The translations under genes and the position numbers were made by a program. From the NCBI GenBank assembly GCA_963662175.1, contig OY759215.1:44285213-44349212 (forward strand): a stretch of 64,000 nt of DNA. Reading direction: 5' to 3'. The notes under the pieces are model-generated. The model saw only the letters and a list, made by a program, of their open reading frames with translations. It was not told where the DNA came from and did not search any database. Shown one piece after another: positions 32,151 through 43,425 of this stretch (the first letter of the stretch is position 1; each line of letters opens with the position of its first letter). The DNA comes from Aradus depressus. Taxonomy: Eukaryota > Arthropoda > Insecta > Hemiptera > Aradidae.

Positions 32151-32769
32151 AATAGGAGTATTAGATCTAATCTGGTCCCTTTGTCTCCAACTTACAAAAA
32201 ACAGAGTATAGTTGAAAGGCTGAGTGTCCATCGATAGGTGGAAGATATAAGACATAAAGCGGTGTGGGGTGTGTTTACTGGTAACCAAGAGGGAGGTGAT
32301 CAGAGGTCGGATGTGCATGATAAGAAGGCCGGACATAAAAATATGGCACGCGATCTGAGTCAGTGAGCGGCGAGTCAAGTGGTCGGTATTAATAACAGGT
32401 TCTCAGAGTGAGTCTTATCTCTTCAGGATCCAGGTCAATACTGTCCACGGGGCTTTGTCCACTCGGAAGCAATGCAGAGGAAAGAGAACTCTAGAGACAG
32501 AAGGTCAGGTAAACTAAGATATGCTGTTCTGGGCCAGTGGCAATTAAGAGCTTGCTTGAGTTTCCAGCATTCCAAGTGGCACCACTAATTGAGGTAGGGT
32601 TCGTAGAGGTTGAGGTAAATGGGACCGTTGTCCGGGATCCAGAGGTCCTGGAAGGGATCGGATACTGGGACCAGCATGGCATAGTAGGAGCATGGTTCAT
32701 CATCACAGTACAGAGCCCAGCTTGGAACGTGGTGAACATGGGCATTATAACAATGTCCACTCGCGAGCA

Positions 32770-33433
32770 TCGACATCCAAGTATAGACACGAAATTTTAT
32801 AAGTGTATCCAGAACCCTATCAGGACGAGATGTAATGAGTGTATCAACACGTCGATGTAATGAGTGTATCAAAACGTCGATGTAATGAGTGTATCAACAC
32901 GTCGAGGGCGCCGGTAGCTCAGTGGTATGCGTGCTTGTCTCCTGAGCTCAAGATCGTGGGTTCGAAACCCGACCGAGGCCCTTAGTTTATTTTATCAGGG
33001 AGATAAAATAAACTTAAGCATGCCGTCCTTCGGATGGGACGTTAAGCGATGGTCCCGAGCCTGTACAATGTCAGGTACTCGTTAAAGACCCCTACCCTAG
33101 GTGAATAAAAATGTAGGGTAGGCAAAATTTAGGACTCTCACAGTAGAGTCGGGCTCATGTCCACCAGAGTGACGAAAGAGCACTCTGGTAGTAGGCGATA
33201 TGACCTCGTAGTTAAAGCCCGGGCCTGAGTCATACAACCTAATTTAACCTAACACGTCGATGTAATGAGTGTATCAAAACGTCGATGTAATGAGTGTATC
33301 AAAACTTCGATGTAATGAGTGTATCAACACAACATTCAGTACATAAATTCAAATCACCAGAAGGACGACTTCTATTATATTTCTGCAAAATCTGCCAAAG
33401 GGAAATAAGGGACCCAACTCAAAAAACCTTAAT
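32770..33433 (-). repeat. Rep-C fragment with an internal 25-bp minisatellite
   Basis: Within a Rep-C module the unit GTAATGAGTGTATCAACACG (25-bp period) is repeated three times before (32830-32905) and three times after (33258-33333) an inserted SINE-A. Confidence 0.85.
32906..33250 (+). mobile_element. SINE-A full-length copy, recent-looking, with target duplication
   Basis: Complete head, box B GGTTCGAAACCC and tail CAACCTAATTTAACCT. The 10-bp target AACACGTCGA is duplicated at 32896-32905 and 33251-33260. It interrupts the 25-bp minisatellite. Confidence 0.95.
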
Positions 33434-33437
33434 AACT

Positions 33438-33518
33438 GTAGAGTCGGGCTCATGCCTAGCTGAACGACGAAAGAGCGCTCTGATAATAAGCGTAGTTAAA
33501 ACTCGGTCATGAATCAGA
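33438..33518 (+). mobile_element. SINE-A 3' fragment
   Basis: Only the last about 80 bp (AGAGTCGGGCTCATG to CATGAATCA). Confidence 0.75.
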
Positions 33519-33624
33519 ATTAATCACTAACTGTACAGAGGTTAATTTCCATTCAAAACTAAAGTTTAAATATTTTTAATTTATCATTGTTTAAAGTTTT
33601 ATTTCAATAAGCTAAATTAGATGC

Positions 33625-33662
33625 TCTATCTACTCTATCTACTCTATCTACTCTATCTACTA
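33625..33662. repeat. (CTCTATCTA)n, 4 copies
   Basis: Nine-base unit repeated four times. Confidence 0.95.
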
Positions 33663-33669
33663 GTGACCC

Positions 33670-34052
33670 CTTTTTGAACAATTTTACAGGACACATGATT
33701 TAGTTTTTGTTCCTAATATGTTACATATCTCTAATTATTATTTTGACAATATTTGTAATCTTCCTTTACCCTGTTTGGTTTTAGCTATCGGTATGATAAA
33801 GTTGATAATTATCACAATTTGACCTCCTGTCTCTAACTGTAAGTTTGGTTAGGAAACTCTGTCTGACACTGGAAGACAAGTTGAACTTGGTGGTCTTCTT
33901 AACCGAGAGTTAACCCATTTCTAAAGTGCAGTTGATGGCCTCAAATTGTTTTATGTAATTAATTCAGAGAGGAAGCAATTTGAAAGTTTTGAAATTAAGA
34001 CAACATCCTGGAATATATTGTTATGAATTGAGTCATTTCTTATAAAACAACA

Positions 34053-34108
<56 letters not shown>

Positions 34109-35090
34109 ATCATAAACTTGAGTTACGTATATAGGGTTGTATAGGGCACACAAGGCTGACCTATGGATATCTGATGGCTCAGGAACCAGCTCCTCTGTGT
34201 CAGTCCTGCAAACACATCCTTACTGAACGCTTGGCATATTGTCCCCAGAGTAAGAATTTCAACCTTGCGGTGGATATTTCCGAAATTCTATCTTATTATT
34301 ATTATTATTATTATAGCTTTCAAATTACCCAACTATTCCATTTTTTGCACTTCACAAACCCCCCACCTAGATTATAGAACAAAATTGTCTTCATCACATA
34401 GTCTATCCAAATTAGCCCGCTAGGATCCCCACAGACCTGCATCCATCAGGCATCCATGACCCTCGTGGTCGAAATGCCTTAAAGAAAAAAACCAAAAAAC
34501 CAAAAACAAAAACAGTTGTTTGTTTTTTTCTTTGCATTTAGAACTGACCGAGTTTTCTTTTGGACTGGCCAGGTCATTAACCGTGAACAGTTGGAGAATA
34601 GTGAATATAAAGTTACACACTGTAATGTCGATTATTCATGAGTCACAAATATACTCACAAGTAATGAAGTCGGTCAGAATATATTACAGACTTTCAAGTC
34701 ATCCTACTTCACCTACTTCTTAGTTGGAAAGTAGGAAAAGTCCTAGTTTTTGAAATTAAGTCCTACTTTTAAAGACATTTGTAGCTTTATTCCTCCCGTC
34801 CTTGAAAATAAACTTTCAGCATATTAAGCTAATGGGGATTTGGCCATTGGTTCTAATAATCTTAAGATTTAAATCAATCTTTTCTCCTCTCTGACCCATT
34901 ATTTTTATTTTATATTATTTTTTAATTGTAGTAATACTAATTGTAAATTACGTTTTTATGTTTGTACTCTAGTAATTAGCAATTTTTATAAATACAGAAG
35001 AGGGTGCTTGCGTTTTGAGTGCTTTTCAGAACTATTTGGGTTTTATCCGTTTCAGGTGTGTAAACATACACGACCATGCAACTGTTTCTT
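33670..35090. other. No gene seen
   Basis: AT-rich. Contains an (AT)n run at 34056-34105 and a TTATTA run near 34294, otherwise nothing recognised. Confidence 0.5.
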
Positions 35091-35097
35091 AACTTTC

Positions 35098-35360
35098 GTA
35101 ACCGTTGTCGGTGAATCACCGGTTTTGTACTGCCCCAGCACGAATTAATCAATTACGTTTTCGCTCTGTCTCCAAAGCCAATCCCAAGGTTTGGGCTAAT
35201 ATAATACAATTATAAACATAAAATAAACACAAGGATTTGTTTTTCGACTTTTTTTTCCTTTTTTTGGAACAGAAGGTAGGAAATCATGAAATTCCGATGA
35301 ATTTTTGAACGATTACATAACTTCTTCTATACTTCGCATAGCTGGGGAAGTAAAATGTTT
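35098..35360 (+). repeat. Rep-C copy, internally deleted, both ends present
   Basis: Starts GTTGTCGGTGAATCACCGG and ends GCTGGGGAAGTAAAATG; only about 260 bp. It is the shortest copy showing both hairpins and so defines the two termini. Confidence 0.85.
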
Positions 35361-35567
35361 ACGAGTAGCGAAAGAGGCGAGAGGTAGCGTGATGGTGAGG
35401 GAGGGGAGTGAGATGATGGGGCAGTGGGAGGGAGAAATTGTCCGGATATCTCACATAATCAGCTTCAGGTGATTAATATAACGTATTTACTCCTGGCCAA
35501 CCTGCTAGTAACATATGAATATACAATTAAATAATAACTAACGAATTAAACATTAGTTACTTATTAT

Positions 35568-36058
35568 GACTCATGCCCGGGCTTTAACTACGAGGCTATA
35601 TCGCCTACTACCAGAGCGCTCTTTCGTCACTCTGGTGGATATGAGCCCGACTCTACTGCGGGACTGTTAGTTAATTCCGGTATTTCTTCCAGAGGTGTCT
35701 TCTTATTTTTTCCGACAATATTTCGGGACTCTTACATTCCCTTCTTCTGATAGTTCATAGTGACCGGAAGAAGGGACTTGTAAGAGTCCCGAAATATTGT
35801 CGGAAGAAATAAGAAGACACCTCTGGAAGAAATGCCGGAATTAACCAACAGTGGAACATCCCAGAGATGTTTAAGAAACACATCTACTGTTGGAGTCCTA
35901 AATTTTGCAGACCCTAAATTTTTATTCACCTAGTGTAGGGTGTTTATACTGTATAATACCTCCCAGATAAAATAAACTAAGGGCCTTGGCCGGGTTTCGA
36001 ACCCACGATCTTGAGCTCAGAAGAGAAGCACGCATACCACTGAGCTAACGGCGCCCTA
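35568..36058 (-). mobile_element. SINE-A copy interrupted by a foldback element
   Basis: SINE tail and 3' body at 35568-35662, the rest from about 35885 to 36058 with the tRNA head. The break falls within the CTCTACTGTGGGAGTCC motif. Confidence 0.9.
35663..35852. mobile_element. Foldback element inside the SINE
   Basis: Near-perfect inverted repeat: ACTGTTAGTTAATTCCGGTA at the left, its near reverse complement ending in CCAACAGT at the right. Arms of about 80 bp leave almost no loop. Another 30 bp (35853-35884) also separates it from the resumed SINE. Confidence 0.85.
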
Positions 36059-36699
36059 CATTAAAACTGAAATCAATCAATCTATAATTTATAATTGTGA
36101 TAGTTACAACATTATTATGTAGTGACAAAAAGCCCTATTGATAAAAGTCACTTGAATATATGATTATATATACACATTACAATATTGCGATTAAGTCTCG
36201 GTGAACCAAATGGAAAGGAACCGATCGAACACATTCTTATTGCAGACAATACCTAATTTTGTGCAATTGAAAGTGTCAAAATTGAAAAGTTCCTGATGCA
36301 CCGGACAATCAGATAAGTATTGATCAGAAGACTAGAGGTAACGAATGATGATGACTGTGTACTGAAGGAGGGGAGACGTTCAAACAGAGCTGATGGGCAT
36401 TCTACAGGTAATGTGTGTACTTAGGGACGAACCCTGGACATCATCCTCAAACAGATAAACTAGTTCTCCTAACTACTTGGTTCAAACACTGTTTGAACAG
36501 ATCACAATCGATCTGTCATTTTTCTTGTCTCATTCTTATGGAGTTTAAAATTTAATACATAAATAAAATTTGTGTTTTATCTGCAGTTATTAGAGTTTTT
36601 AAGTTAAGCCCATTTCCCCCCTCAATCTCAACTTTCCTTTGGCCAATTTAGGTGAAGAACAATAGGTCCATGCGGTTATGGACACAGATACAAAAGAAT

Positions 36700-37135
36700 T
36701 TTACTTCCCGGGAAATCATGTAAACGGTTAGAAATTCGATGCTGAGTTTTCAACGGAATTTTGAGTTTTCCGATCTATTTGAATCCAAAAAATGAAAAAC
36801 AGTGAAAAACGTTTGCCTGTGAACAAGATAACTTCCGATAGAATGAATGTTTCAACACAAAATTTTATAAGTGTATCCATAACTCACTGAGGACAACCCT
36901 ATTGATTTTTAGCGGGGTTTCGAAGGGGAGGAGGGGATCAGAAAAGGGGGTTCGACTCAATTACCCTAATATGTAATGAATGTATCGACATAATATTTAG
37001 TATGAGGCTTTAGTCAACTGTTGATTTTTAGCGTTAACAGTTGATTAGTAAGTAGTGAAGGAAGAGCGAAAACGTAATTGAATAATTTGTACTGTGGAAG
37101 TACATAGTCGTTTATTCACCGACGCCTTTTTTTTT
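36700..37135 (-). repeat. Rep-C partial copy
   Basis: From TTACTTCCCGGGAAATCATG near end 2 to GAAGTACATAGTCG at end 1. Confidence 0.7.
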
Positions 37136-37455
37136 TTTCAATTCTGGAATTAGAGGGTCGGAAATATGGAATTCCGTTATAAACACGTTGTATAGCTAGA
37201 TCTCAGCTAGATCATGCAGGATTTGAGAAGTACGTGCCATAGACCAACATTCGCGTCTTTTGGAAAATATCTGTAAACAGGTATAGGAAATAATATATTT
37301 TTCTTTTTTATTATTATTTTTTTTTTTGCAATCTATATACAATATATACATAATGAGCAAATATGTGGACAAAAAGAAAAAATAACTACGTCACTTGAGC
37401 GGAGAAGCCAACCAGTGACACTCCTTCGAAAGTTAATTTTCATTATTCACTATCC

Positions 37456-38560
37456 TCAAAGAAGATCGCGAGGCCAACTCCTGTTCAAGCGGCGGGGAGG
37501 ATTGTCAGGATGGGAATGATAGGATAAGGCTAGAGCGAGAGAATTTGAATGATAAGAAAGGTTTCTGTGAAATGTTTGGAATCGGGATTGGATTAATTCG
37601 TTGACAGTGGGAATATTGAGATCTCTCTGTAGGACTTTATTGGTGACATAGAAAGGTGCGTTGACAATTCGTCGGAGGAGTTTGGTCTGGAATGCTTGGA
37701 TACGATTGATGTTGGATTGTTTAGCTGTACCCCGAAGTTCGAGTCCGTAAGTCCAAATTGGACGTATAATGGTCTTGTAAATCGTAAGTTTATTGTTAGT
37801 TGTCAGTTTTGATTTTGGTCCAAGTAGTCGACGTAACAGTCCGTATCTTCGATTCAGTTCTTGTCGTTTAAGTCGTGTATGTGAGTTCCACGTTAAGGTA
37901 CCCATATACGAAGCAAATCAATCGTCAGATTTATCTTCAGATTGATTTGACGATAAATCTGATGATATTAGGAGCGCACACACAGTTCGATATATCTCAG
38001 TCGACGCAATTGAGCAGGACGCGATCTTTTATTGTTATCTGCAGTTTGTTTTGTTATGTAATAAAATTAAACGCAAAAAAAAACAGAGTAGTTTGGACAA
38101 TAGGGTGGTTAATTAAAAAGAAAATAATTTTCGCACATCAGATTTATAAAATGTTCTAAATTATCTCTAGACCAGGTACACATATCACAATTTAATAAAG
38201 GAAAATTATAAAAACAGGAAAGTTAAAATAACTAATCTCTTCCATGTCACTTTTGTGTTTCAAAGGTTATTATTATAGATAAACTTATTATAACCTCCTT
38301 GATTATCGCCACGATAACCACATACACCATACAATCAATTGTACAAGCAATTAGTCTGTGCGATGATTGCATGAAAATTTCTTCAGATCAAAAATAGATC
38401 TGAAGACCAACCAATCGAATCCGATGACGACATACATTAAACGATTCATCGAACGATTGTCGATCGTCAGATTCATCTGACGATCAATTGCTTCGTGTAT
38501 GGGTACCTTTAGTCTACTGTCTAGGTAAAACCCTGAGTAGCGGACTTGGTTGGAAGACGG
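37456..38560 (-). pseudogene. Jockey-type RT C-terminus, split by a MITE
   Basis: This is the C-terminal part of a reverse transcriptase from a non-LTR element that copies its RNA at a nicked target. The minus-strand frame starts near 38560 (NQVRYSGFYLDSRLTWNS), is interrupted by the 613-bp MITE, and resumes at 37892. It continues through KLTIYKTIIRPIWTYGLELR, then RIQAFQTKLLRRIVNAP, to a stop at 37456. The frame is the same on both sides of the insertion. That shows the insertion is younger than the RT copy, and that the RT was still nearly intact when hit. The 5' part is missing, which fits 5' truncation. Confidence 0.88.
37896..38508. mobile_element. PIF/Harbinger-type MITE, TTA target duplication
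   Basis: Inverted termini AGGTACCCATATACGAAGCA and its counterpart TGCTTCGTGTATGGGTACCT, flanked by TTA at 37893-37895 and 38509-38511. It contains ATCGTCAGAT subterminal repeats and no transposase. It lies inside the Jockey-type frame. Confidence 0.92.
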
Positions 38561-38676
38561 AAATAATATAAAAAAAAAAAAAAAATGAAAACTTCCTAAT
38601 CAATTATTACCATAATTAGGAATATCAGATGTTTGTTAATAAAAAATAATAGGATGTAAATATAAATAAATGAATA

Positions 38677-38943
38677 TTAATGAGACGTCAAAAAGAAACC
38701 TACCTCTTTGGTGAGTGTGATGAGTACTACTGAGGCGATGTGAGCCGCGCGGCGAAGGTGGTAACCGGTTTTGTCAAACGGAGCTTTTAGCAGTGGTCGG
38801 ATGTGGTAGGGAGGGGGGGGGGGGAGAGTGGACAATAGCGGAGCGGAGTGGCACAAAACTAACAGTGTTGTGGCAATCTGGGGACCTCTCGTAAACCGGA
38901 GAGTGTCATTAGCAGCTAGGTGTAACAGGGACAAACCAGACAT
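38677..38943 (-). CDS. Possible exon, unrecognised
   Basis: A GC-richer open frame on the minus strand. Its 3' part (APFDKTGYHLRRAAHIASVV and onward) has ordered-looking codon use and runs to ACCAAAGAG|GTAGGTTT, a strong splice donor. I do not recognise the sequence. The upstream half is proline-rich and includes a poly-C run, so it may be untranslated. There is no clear partner exon within a few kb downstream. Confidence 0.25.
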   Translation of the reverse strand: MSGLSLLHLAANDTLRFTRGPQIATTLLVLCHSAPLLSTLPPPPPYHIRPLLKAPFDKTGYHLRRAAHIASVVLITLTKEVGFFLTSH

Positions 38944-38999
38944 TCCAGTGGGGAGCCAGCGGGCAGGTTGTACAGAGAGTGAGAGTAGAAATGGGAATC

Positions 39000-39670
39000 A
39001 GTGGCGTAACTAATAGAACGTCCCGAAACATCCTTGGCACTTCCCAAGAGTTTATTGAAAAATAGTTACCTTAATTTTTATTAAATTAAAAAGTCTACTT
39101 ATAAATGTATCTATGTTTTATTTTTATTTATTTTTTTTGACGTGAAAACGTCTATTCGCTCGTTAAGCACAGTGGTAGCCGGTCAAACTTTCTTGGGTTA
39201 CAAAATACCGTCAGATTTCAATCGATAATAACTACGAGACTAATAATGCGATAACAACGGTTGAGGTCACAATGGATAGAGGATGTCTGTACGTGTTTGT
39301 TGTGCAGTGTTTGTTTTGCCTGTGACGTTGTCGGGCTAGTGTGGGCGCCGGCGGATGATTGTTGCGAATTAGCGTTTTGTAAAATTAGAAATTAGTGTAG
39401 CGTGATAACGCATTTAGATAAGACGTTGATTCGGGTGTCATTGTAAAGAGCTTGAGGAGCACTACTAGGACTCAAAGTGAAACAATAAAAATATTCGCCG
39501 AAATATATGTAAAAATCGGTATTAAATTGAAAATTGCAAAAAAATTAAAGATGTCGTCTCATATGAATCGTAAATATGCGCGGAATTGTAGAAAACGCAA
39601 ATCAGAGGAAACCTCGCATCAAAAGGAATTTAAAAAAACTAAAAAGTCTACTGCCGAGCAAATGCAATAG
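39000..39670 (+). mobile_element. Possible hAT-type 5' end with a short frame
   Basis: CAGTGGCGTAACTAATAG at 39000 resembles a hAT terminus. A Lys/Arg-rich frame (MSSHMNRKYARNCRKRKSEE) starts at 39551 and stops at 39670. Its basic start recalls hAT transposase N-termini, but the match is weak. Confidence 0.3.
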
Positions 39671-39676
39671 CTCTGG

Positions 39677-40578
39677 CACCATCGAAAAGAAAATGAAAAA
39701 TTATTTTATCCCGACGTTTTCACGGAAAATCTACGGTGTGGACCTAGACTACGCCTTAATTGTGTTTTTTAAAATTTTTTTATATTCATATATGTTTAAG
39801 TATTTATTTGTTCAGTTTTTATTAATATAATTTTACTTTTTTAATAGTTTTGTTATCAATACTAATCATAAGTATGTTAGACTCAAGTAGTTATTAATCT
39901 AATTTATTAGCTTAATGAATAAATTCTTTTGACATTACATTTTGACTTTCTATTACTAATAAATTTATTTTTATTATTATTATTATTTTTAAAATTTTTT
40001 TAAAAAAATAGGGCGTAACTACATGTTGAGGGGGTCAGCCAGTGTGTAGTTACTTGGGATGCAGATGGAAAATAAAATATCGACTGTTTATAAAGGAAAA
40101 AGGATCACCACTTACCCAGAACGAATAAATCACCATCGAAAAGAAAATGAAAAATTATTTTATCCCGACGTTTTCACGGAAAATCTACGGTGTGGACCTA
40201 GACTACGCCTTAATTGTGTTTTTTAAAATTTTTTTATACTCATATATGTTTAAGTATTTATTTGTTCAGTTTTTATTAATATAATTTTACTTTTTTAATA
40301 GTTTTGTTATCAATACTAATCATAAGTATGTTAGACTCAAGTAGTTATTAATCTAATTTATTAGCTTAATGAATAAATGTTTTGACATTACATTTTGACT
40401 TTCTATTACTAATAAATTTATTTTTATTATTATTATTATTTTTAAAAAAATAAAAAAAAAATAGGGCGTAACTACATGTTGAGGGGGTCAGCCAGTGTGT
40501 AGTTACTTGGGATGCAGATGGAAAACAAAATATCGACTGTTTATAAAGGAAAAAGGATCACCACTTACCCAGAACGAA
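39677..40578. repeat. 454-bp tandem duplication
   Basis: CACCATCGAAAAGAAAATGA begins at both 39677 and 40131 and the copies agree almost fully to CCAGAACGAATAAATC. Differences are confined mainly to A/T runs and a two-base deletion. Confidence 0.93.
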
Positions 40579-40614
40579 TAAATCAATTAACGATAAATTC
40601 ATTATATTGAAGGT

Positions 40615-40790
40615 TATTCGGGTTTTTAAAAGAGTCCCCCCTGATTACCCCCTCCCCTTTTTCCAATACCGCTGCAATTTTACAGGTTACGTTCTCATTG
40701 GGTTCTAACTTCAAATATGAAATTTCATTTCAATACACTCATTATATCGGTAGTTATTGCATTTTTGAGTTGAGACCCCAAACCTTCTGT
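40615..40790 (+). repeat. Rep-C interior fragment
   Basis: Modules AATTTTACAGGTTACGTTCT and TATATCGGTAGTTATTGC. Confidence 0.65.
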
Positions 40791-40969
40791 CGATTCAATT
40801 ATTAACTGTCATCCGAAAGATTGTCACGTATGATGAAAAGTGGGTTTACTGCAAGGGGCAGTTTGAAAAAATACATGCATGTTTTTTTGGAACTACGAAG
40901 GAGTTATTCATCAACTAAGAACATCGTTTGATCCTTCTATGATATCTGAACTCTACTGCGAACAGTTTG

Positions 40970-41117
40970 AAAGAATATATTTCTTGGTGGTAGGCAAATG
41001 TAGTGGACTAACTTGTTAAATAAGTAATACAGATGTATCAGTCCAATATAGTTTTTTTTTTATCACAACTAGTTTCGTCAATGTGATATCATCAGGTGGT
41101 GAATCTAAAACATACAT
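40970..41117 (-). mobile_element. Penelope-like tail related to the 89-bp satellite
   Basis: The minus strand has CTGATGA, a 12-base insert and GAAACTAG (41095-41070). Then follow TATTGGACTGATACATCTG and CTACATTTGCCTACCACCAAG, matching the satellite unit and its left flank at 27080-27150. Confidence 0.5.
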
Positions 41118-41606
41118 AAAACAAATTAATCTAGAATTTACGAGCATTCACAGCTCATGTCAATCATTAATATTAAAAGTTAAAAACAACAATGCAAATA
41201 AATAAAAATATTTTTAATTAATACGCAAATTACCTTATTGGAGAAGTGCTCAAAGAAACCTATCAGGGACCAGATGGACACTGGCTGTCTGGCAGACAAT
41301 CAGATTGACCAGAACAAAGTTCAAAAAAAAGGGGGGGGGGGGGGTTCAAAGATGTCAAACTGTTATTTTTTGTGACACACCCCATTAATATAGGATATGC
41401 GATCTCTTCATTCCAAATTATTTGAAATATGAATTGAAGATATCACGTTTGACAACTTACAAATAGTTCTGATTATATTTTGGACGAAATCAAACTTCAC
41501 TTCGGAGCCTTATCACATTGTACATGATAGCGTCATATGAGCTAATCATAAAATTGTTCGAATAATCACATGTTCGGAACATATCATTACATGACTATCT
41601 CAACAC

Positions 41607-41800
41607 TCAAATCAGCACGAAACGTTCACACTTCACCCGAACACAATTGTAAGCAATGTCAGTCCGATTCTTGCCGAGCAGGTCCTCTCGACAACTGAAT
41701 CGTCGTTGGCCTCGAGACCTCCTGGAGGCGGTGGTTCTGACCGGTCGCTTCATCAAGTGACCCAAGTGTTTTTGATATACTGCTCTTGTCTCCATATTTT
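41607..41800 (-). other. Small GC-richer open frame, unassigned
   Basis: A 62-codon frame (METRAVYQKHLGHLMKRP...). It has no recognised domain and no clear splice context; perhaps chance. Confidence 0.12.
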
Positions 41801-41832
41801 CTAATTGTGCTCTACTGTGCCAGTTGAACTAT

Positions 41833-42055
41833 CAATTAAATTGTGAAAAAAAGATATACATTTTATATAAAATACAATTTTTTGTAAATGAAGCCCTGAA
41901 ATCTATTTCTTTAGACGTTTGCTTGATTTACTTGAAAACGTACAGTCCTAACGAAAAAGTGTTCCTCAACAAAAATGTTTTTTATTAAATTTTAAATTGT
42001 CAGGTGACCTCAGATTTGAGATAGAACCAATACGATCAAAGTTAAGGTGCCGCAA
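41833..42055 (+). repeat. Dispersed repeat F fragment
   Basis: Shares TTAGACGTTTGCTTGATTTA and CGTACAGTCCTAACGAAAAAG with the copies near 24830 and 53710. Confidence 0.6.
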
Positions 42056-43097
42056 AAAAAAAAAATTTGAACATTGAATAAATTGTAAGGCATAGCGATG
42101 AATTTTAAAATATATTTTTATTATAGGATGTTATTTATTAAAATGGATACAAAATATATGGAGAAACGTAAGTGATGTTTTTGTTCAATTCAAATTGGCG
42201 TTACTGGTTACAAGTTACTTTCAGAATTATGCTGTGCAATGAAACAAAGAAAACTGCTGATGCCAACATGATATTGACCTGTACAAAAGTGGTTAAGTAT
42301 AGAAAAATTAGTATGGATTCAAAAAAAAAAAATTATTAAATAAATAATGTAAAATTATAAAAAAATAATTTTTGGGATACTGAAGACTCTCGTGTAACGA
42401 GAGGAGGCCTTACGTTCAGCCTTGAGGAAGGCACGTGTCTGTAATTGACTATATTAATTAAGAAAGTTGTCCAAGGTTTATTTAGACAGTCGACAAAGTG
42501 AAAAGAGGAAAATTGTGGGTGTTTAGCGTGAAAGAGTAGTCACGTTTATGAATGACTCGAGTTGTAAATCTAATTTCATTCATAATATTGATTTGTAACC
42601 GGCTCAAAAACCCAAACGAAATAATATTTAAAGAGGTTATATAATTTAATTTGATGTGGTGGGGGTTTGATAAAGTGGTGGGAGGAACACGTGACCATCT
42701 AGATAGGTCTGGAACATTCTTTCGATGGGTTCTCAATGGACACTTTCTCTGGCTTCAATTGATTCTTTTTATCCGCAACTTGTAACTCCTTTCCTTCGTC
42801 TTCCTTCACCGCCTGATTCTGAATGGGAAAGGGGCATACCTAGGGGGTGAATATGGGGGATCAATCCACCCCCCGGAATATAAAAAAAAATTGTCCTTTT
42901 TGTAAAATGTTTTGTAATAAAACTATATTTACTTGCATGGAATAATTTATAGACATAAAACATTTTCCTACAAGAGGTTAACCCTGGGGAGCGATGCTAT
43001 TCCTTGACTTGTATGATAAGATTTATCTTTAAAATTATATGTATTCGCTTTTCTATTGCACGATTTTCCTGAAATTCACATGAGAATGTAAAATCAA

Positions 43098-43317
43098 GTT
43101 CAATTCAAAGATAATATAAAATTCCTAGGTCTCCATATTGATACGAAACATACATGGGCTGAATATACGGCTATTATCGGTAAAAACTGAGTTCCGTTTG
43201 CTTCTTACTTCGAAATCTTAAAAAGATCGTGCCAAAGGAAACATTAACTACTCTATATTACGGCTATTTCCATTCCATAATCATGGTATTCAACATTTTT
43301 GCAGAGATATTGTGAAA
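43098..43317 (+). pseudogene. Jockey/CR1-type reverse transcriptase fragment
   Basis: The plus strand reads DNIKFLGLHIDTKHTW and, after a frame change, SVCFLLRNLKKIVPKETLTT followed by LYYGYFHSIIM. These are successive conserved blocks of the RT thumb region of Jockey-like non-LTR elements. At least one stop and one frameshift break it. It is followed directly by a Penelope-like tail in the other orientation. Confidence 0.75.
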
Positions 43318-43329
43318 CACTTGATAAAA

Positions 43330-43425
43330 ATAAATAAAACGTATGTTCTTTAAAATATATTGTCTATTTCACAAATAATATATAATATGGGAGTACTTTC
43401 GGTATTGTTACCATCTTCAGCCACG
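43330..43425 (-). mobile_element. Penelope-like tail with hammerhead-like core
   Basis: The minus strand reads CTGAAGATGGTAACAATACC then GAAAGTACTCC (43420-43391), then GTGAAATAGACAATATATTT, closely paralleling 17097-17170. Confidence 0.5.

Noticed and set aside
32906..32978. Functional tRNA gene
   Set aside because: The tRNA-like head with box A and box B is always followed by the same SINE body, and the same structure recurs more than a dozen times.
35663..35852. microRNA precursor
   Set aside because: Arms of about 80 bp with near-perfect pairing and insertion inside a SINE fit a transposable hairpin better than a miRNA gene.
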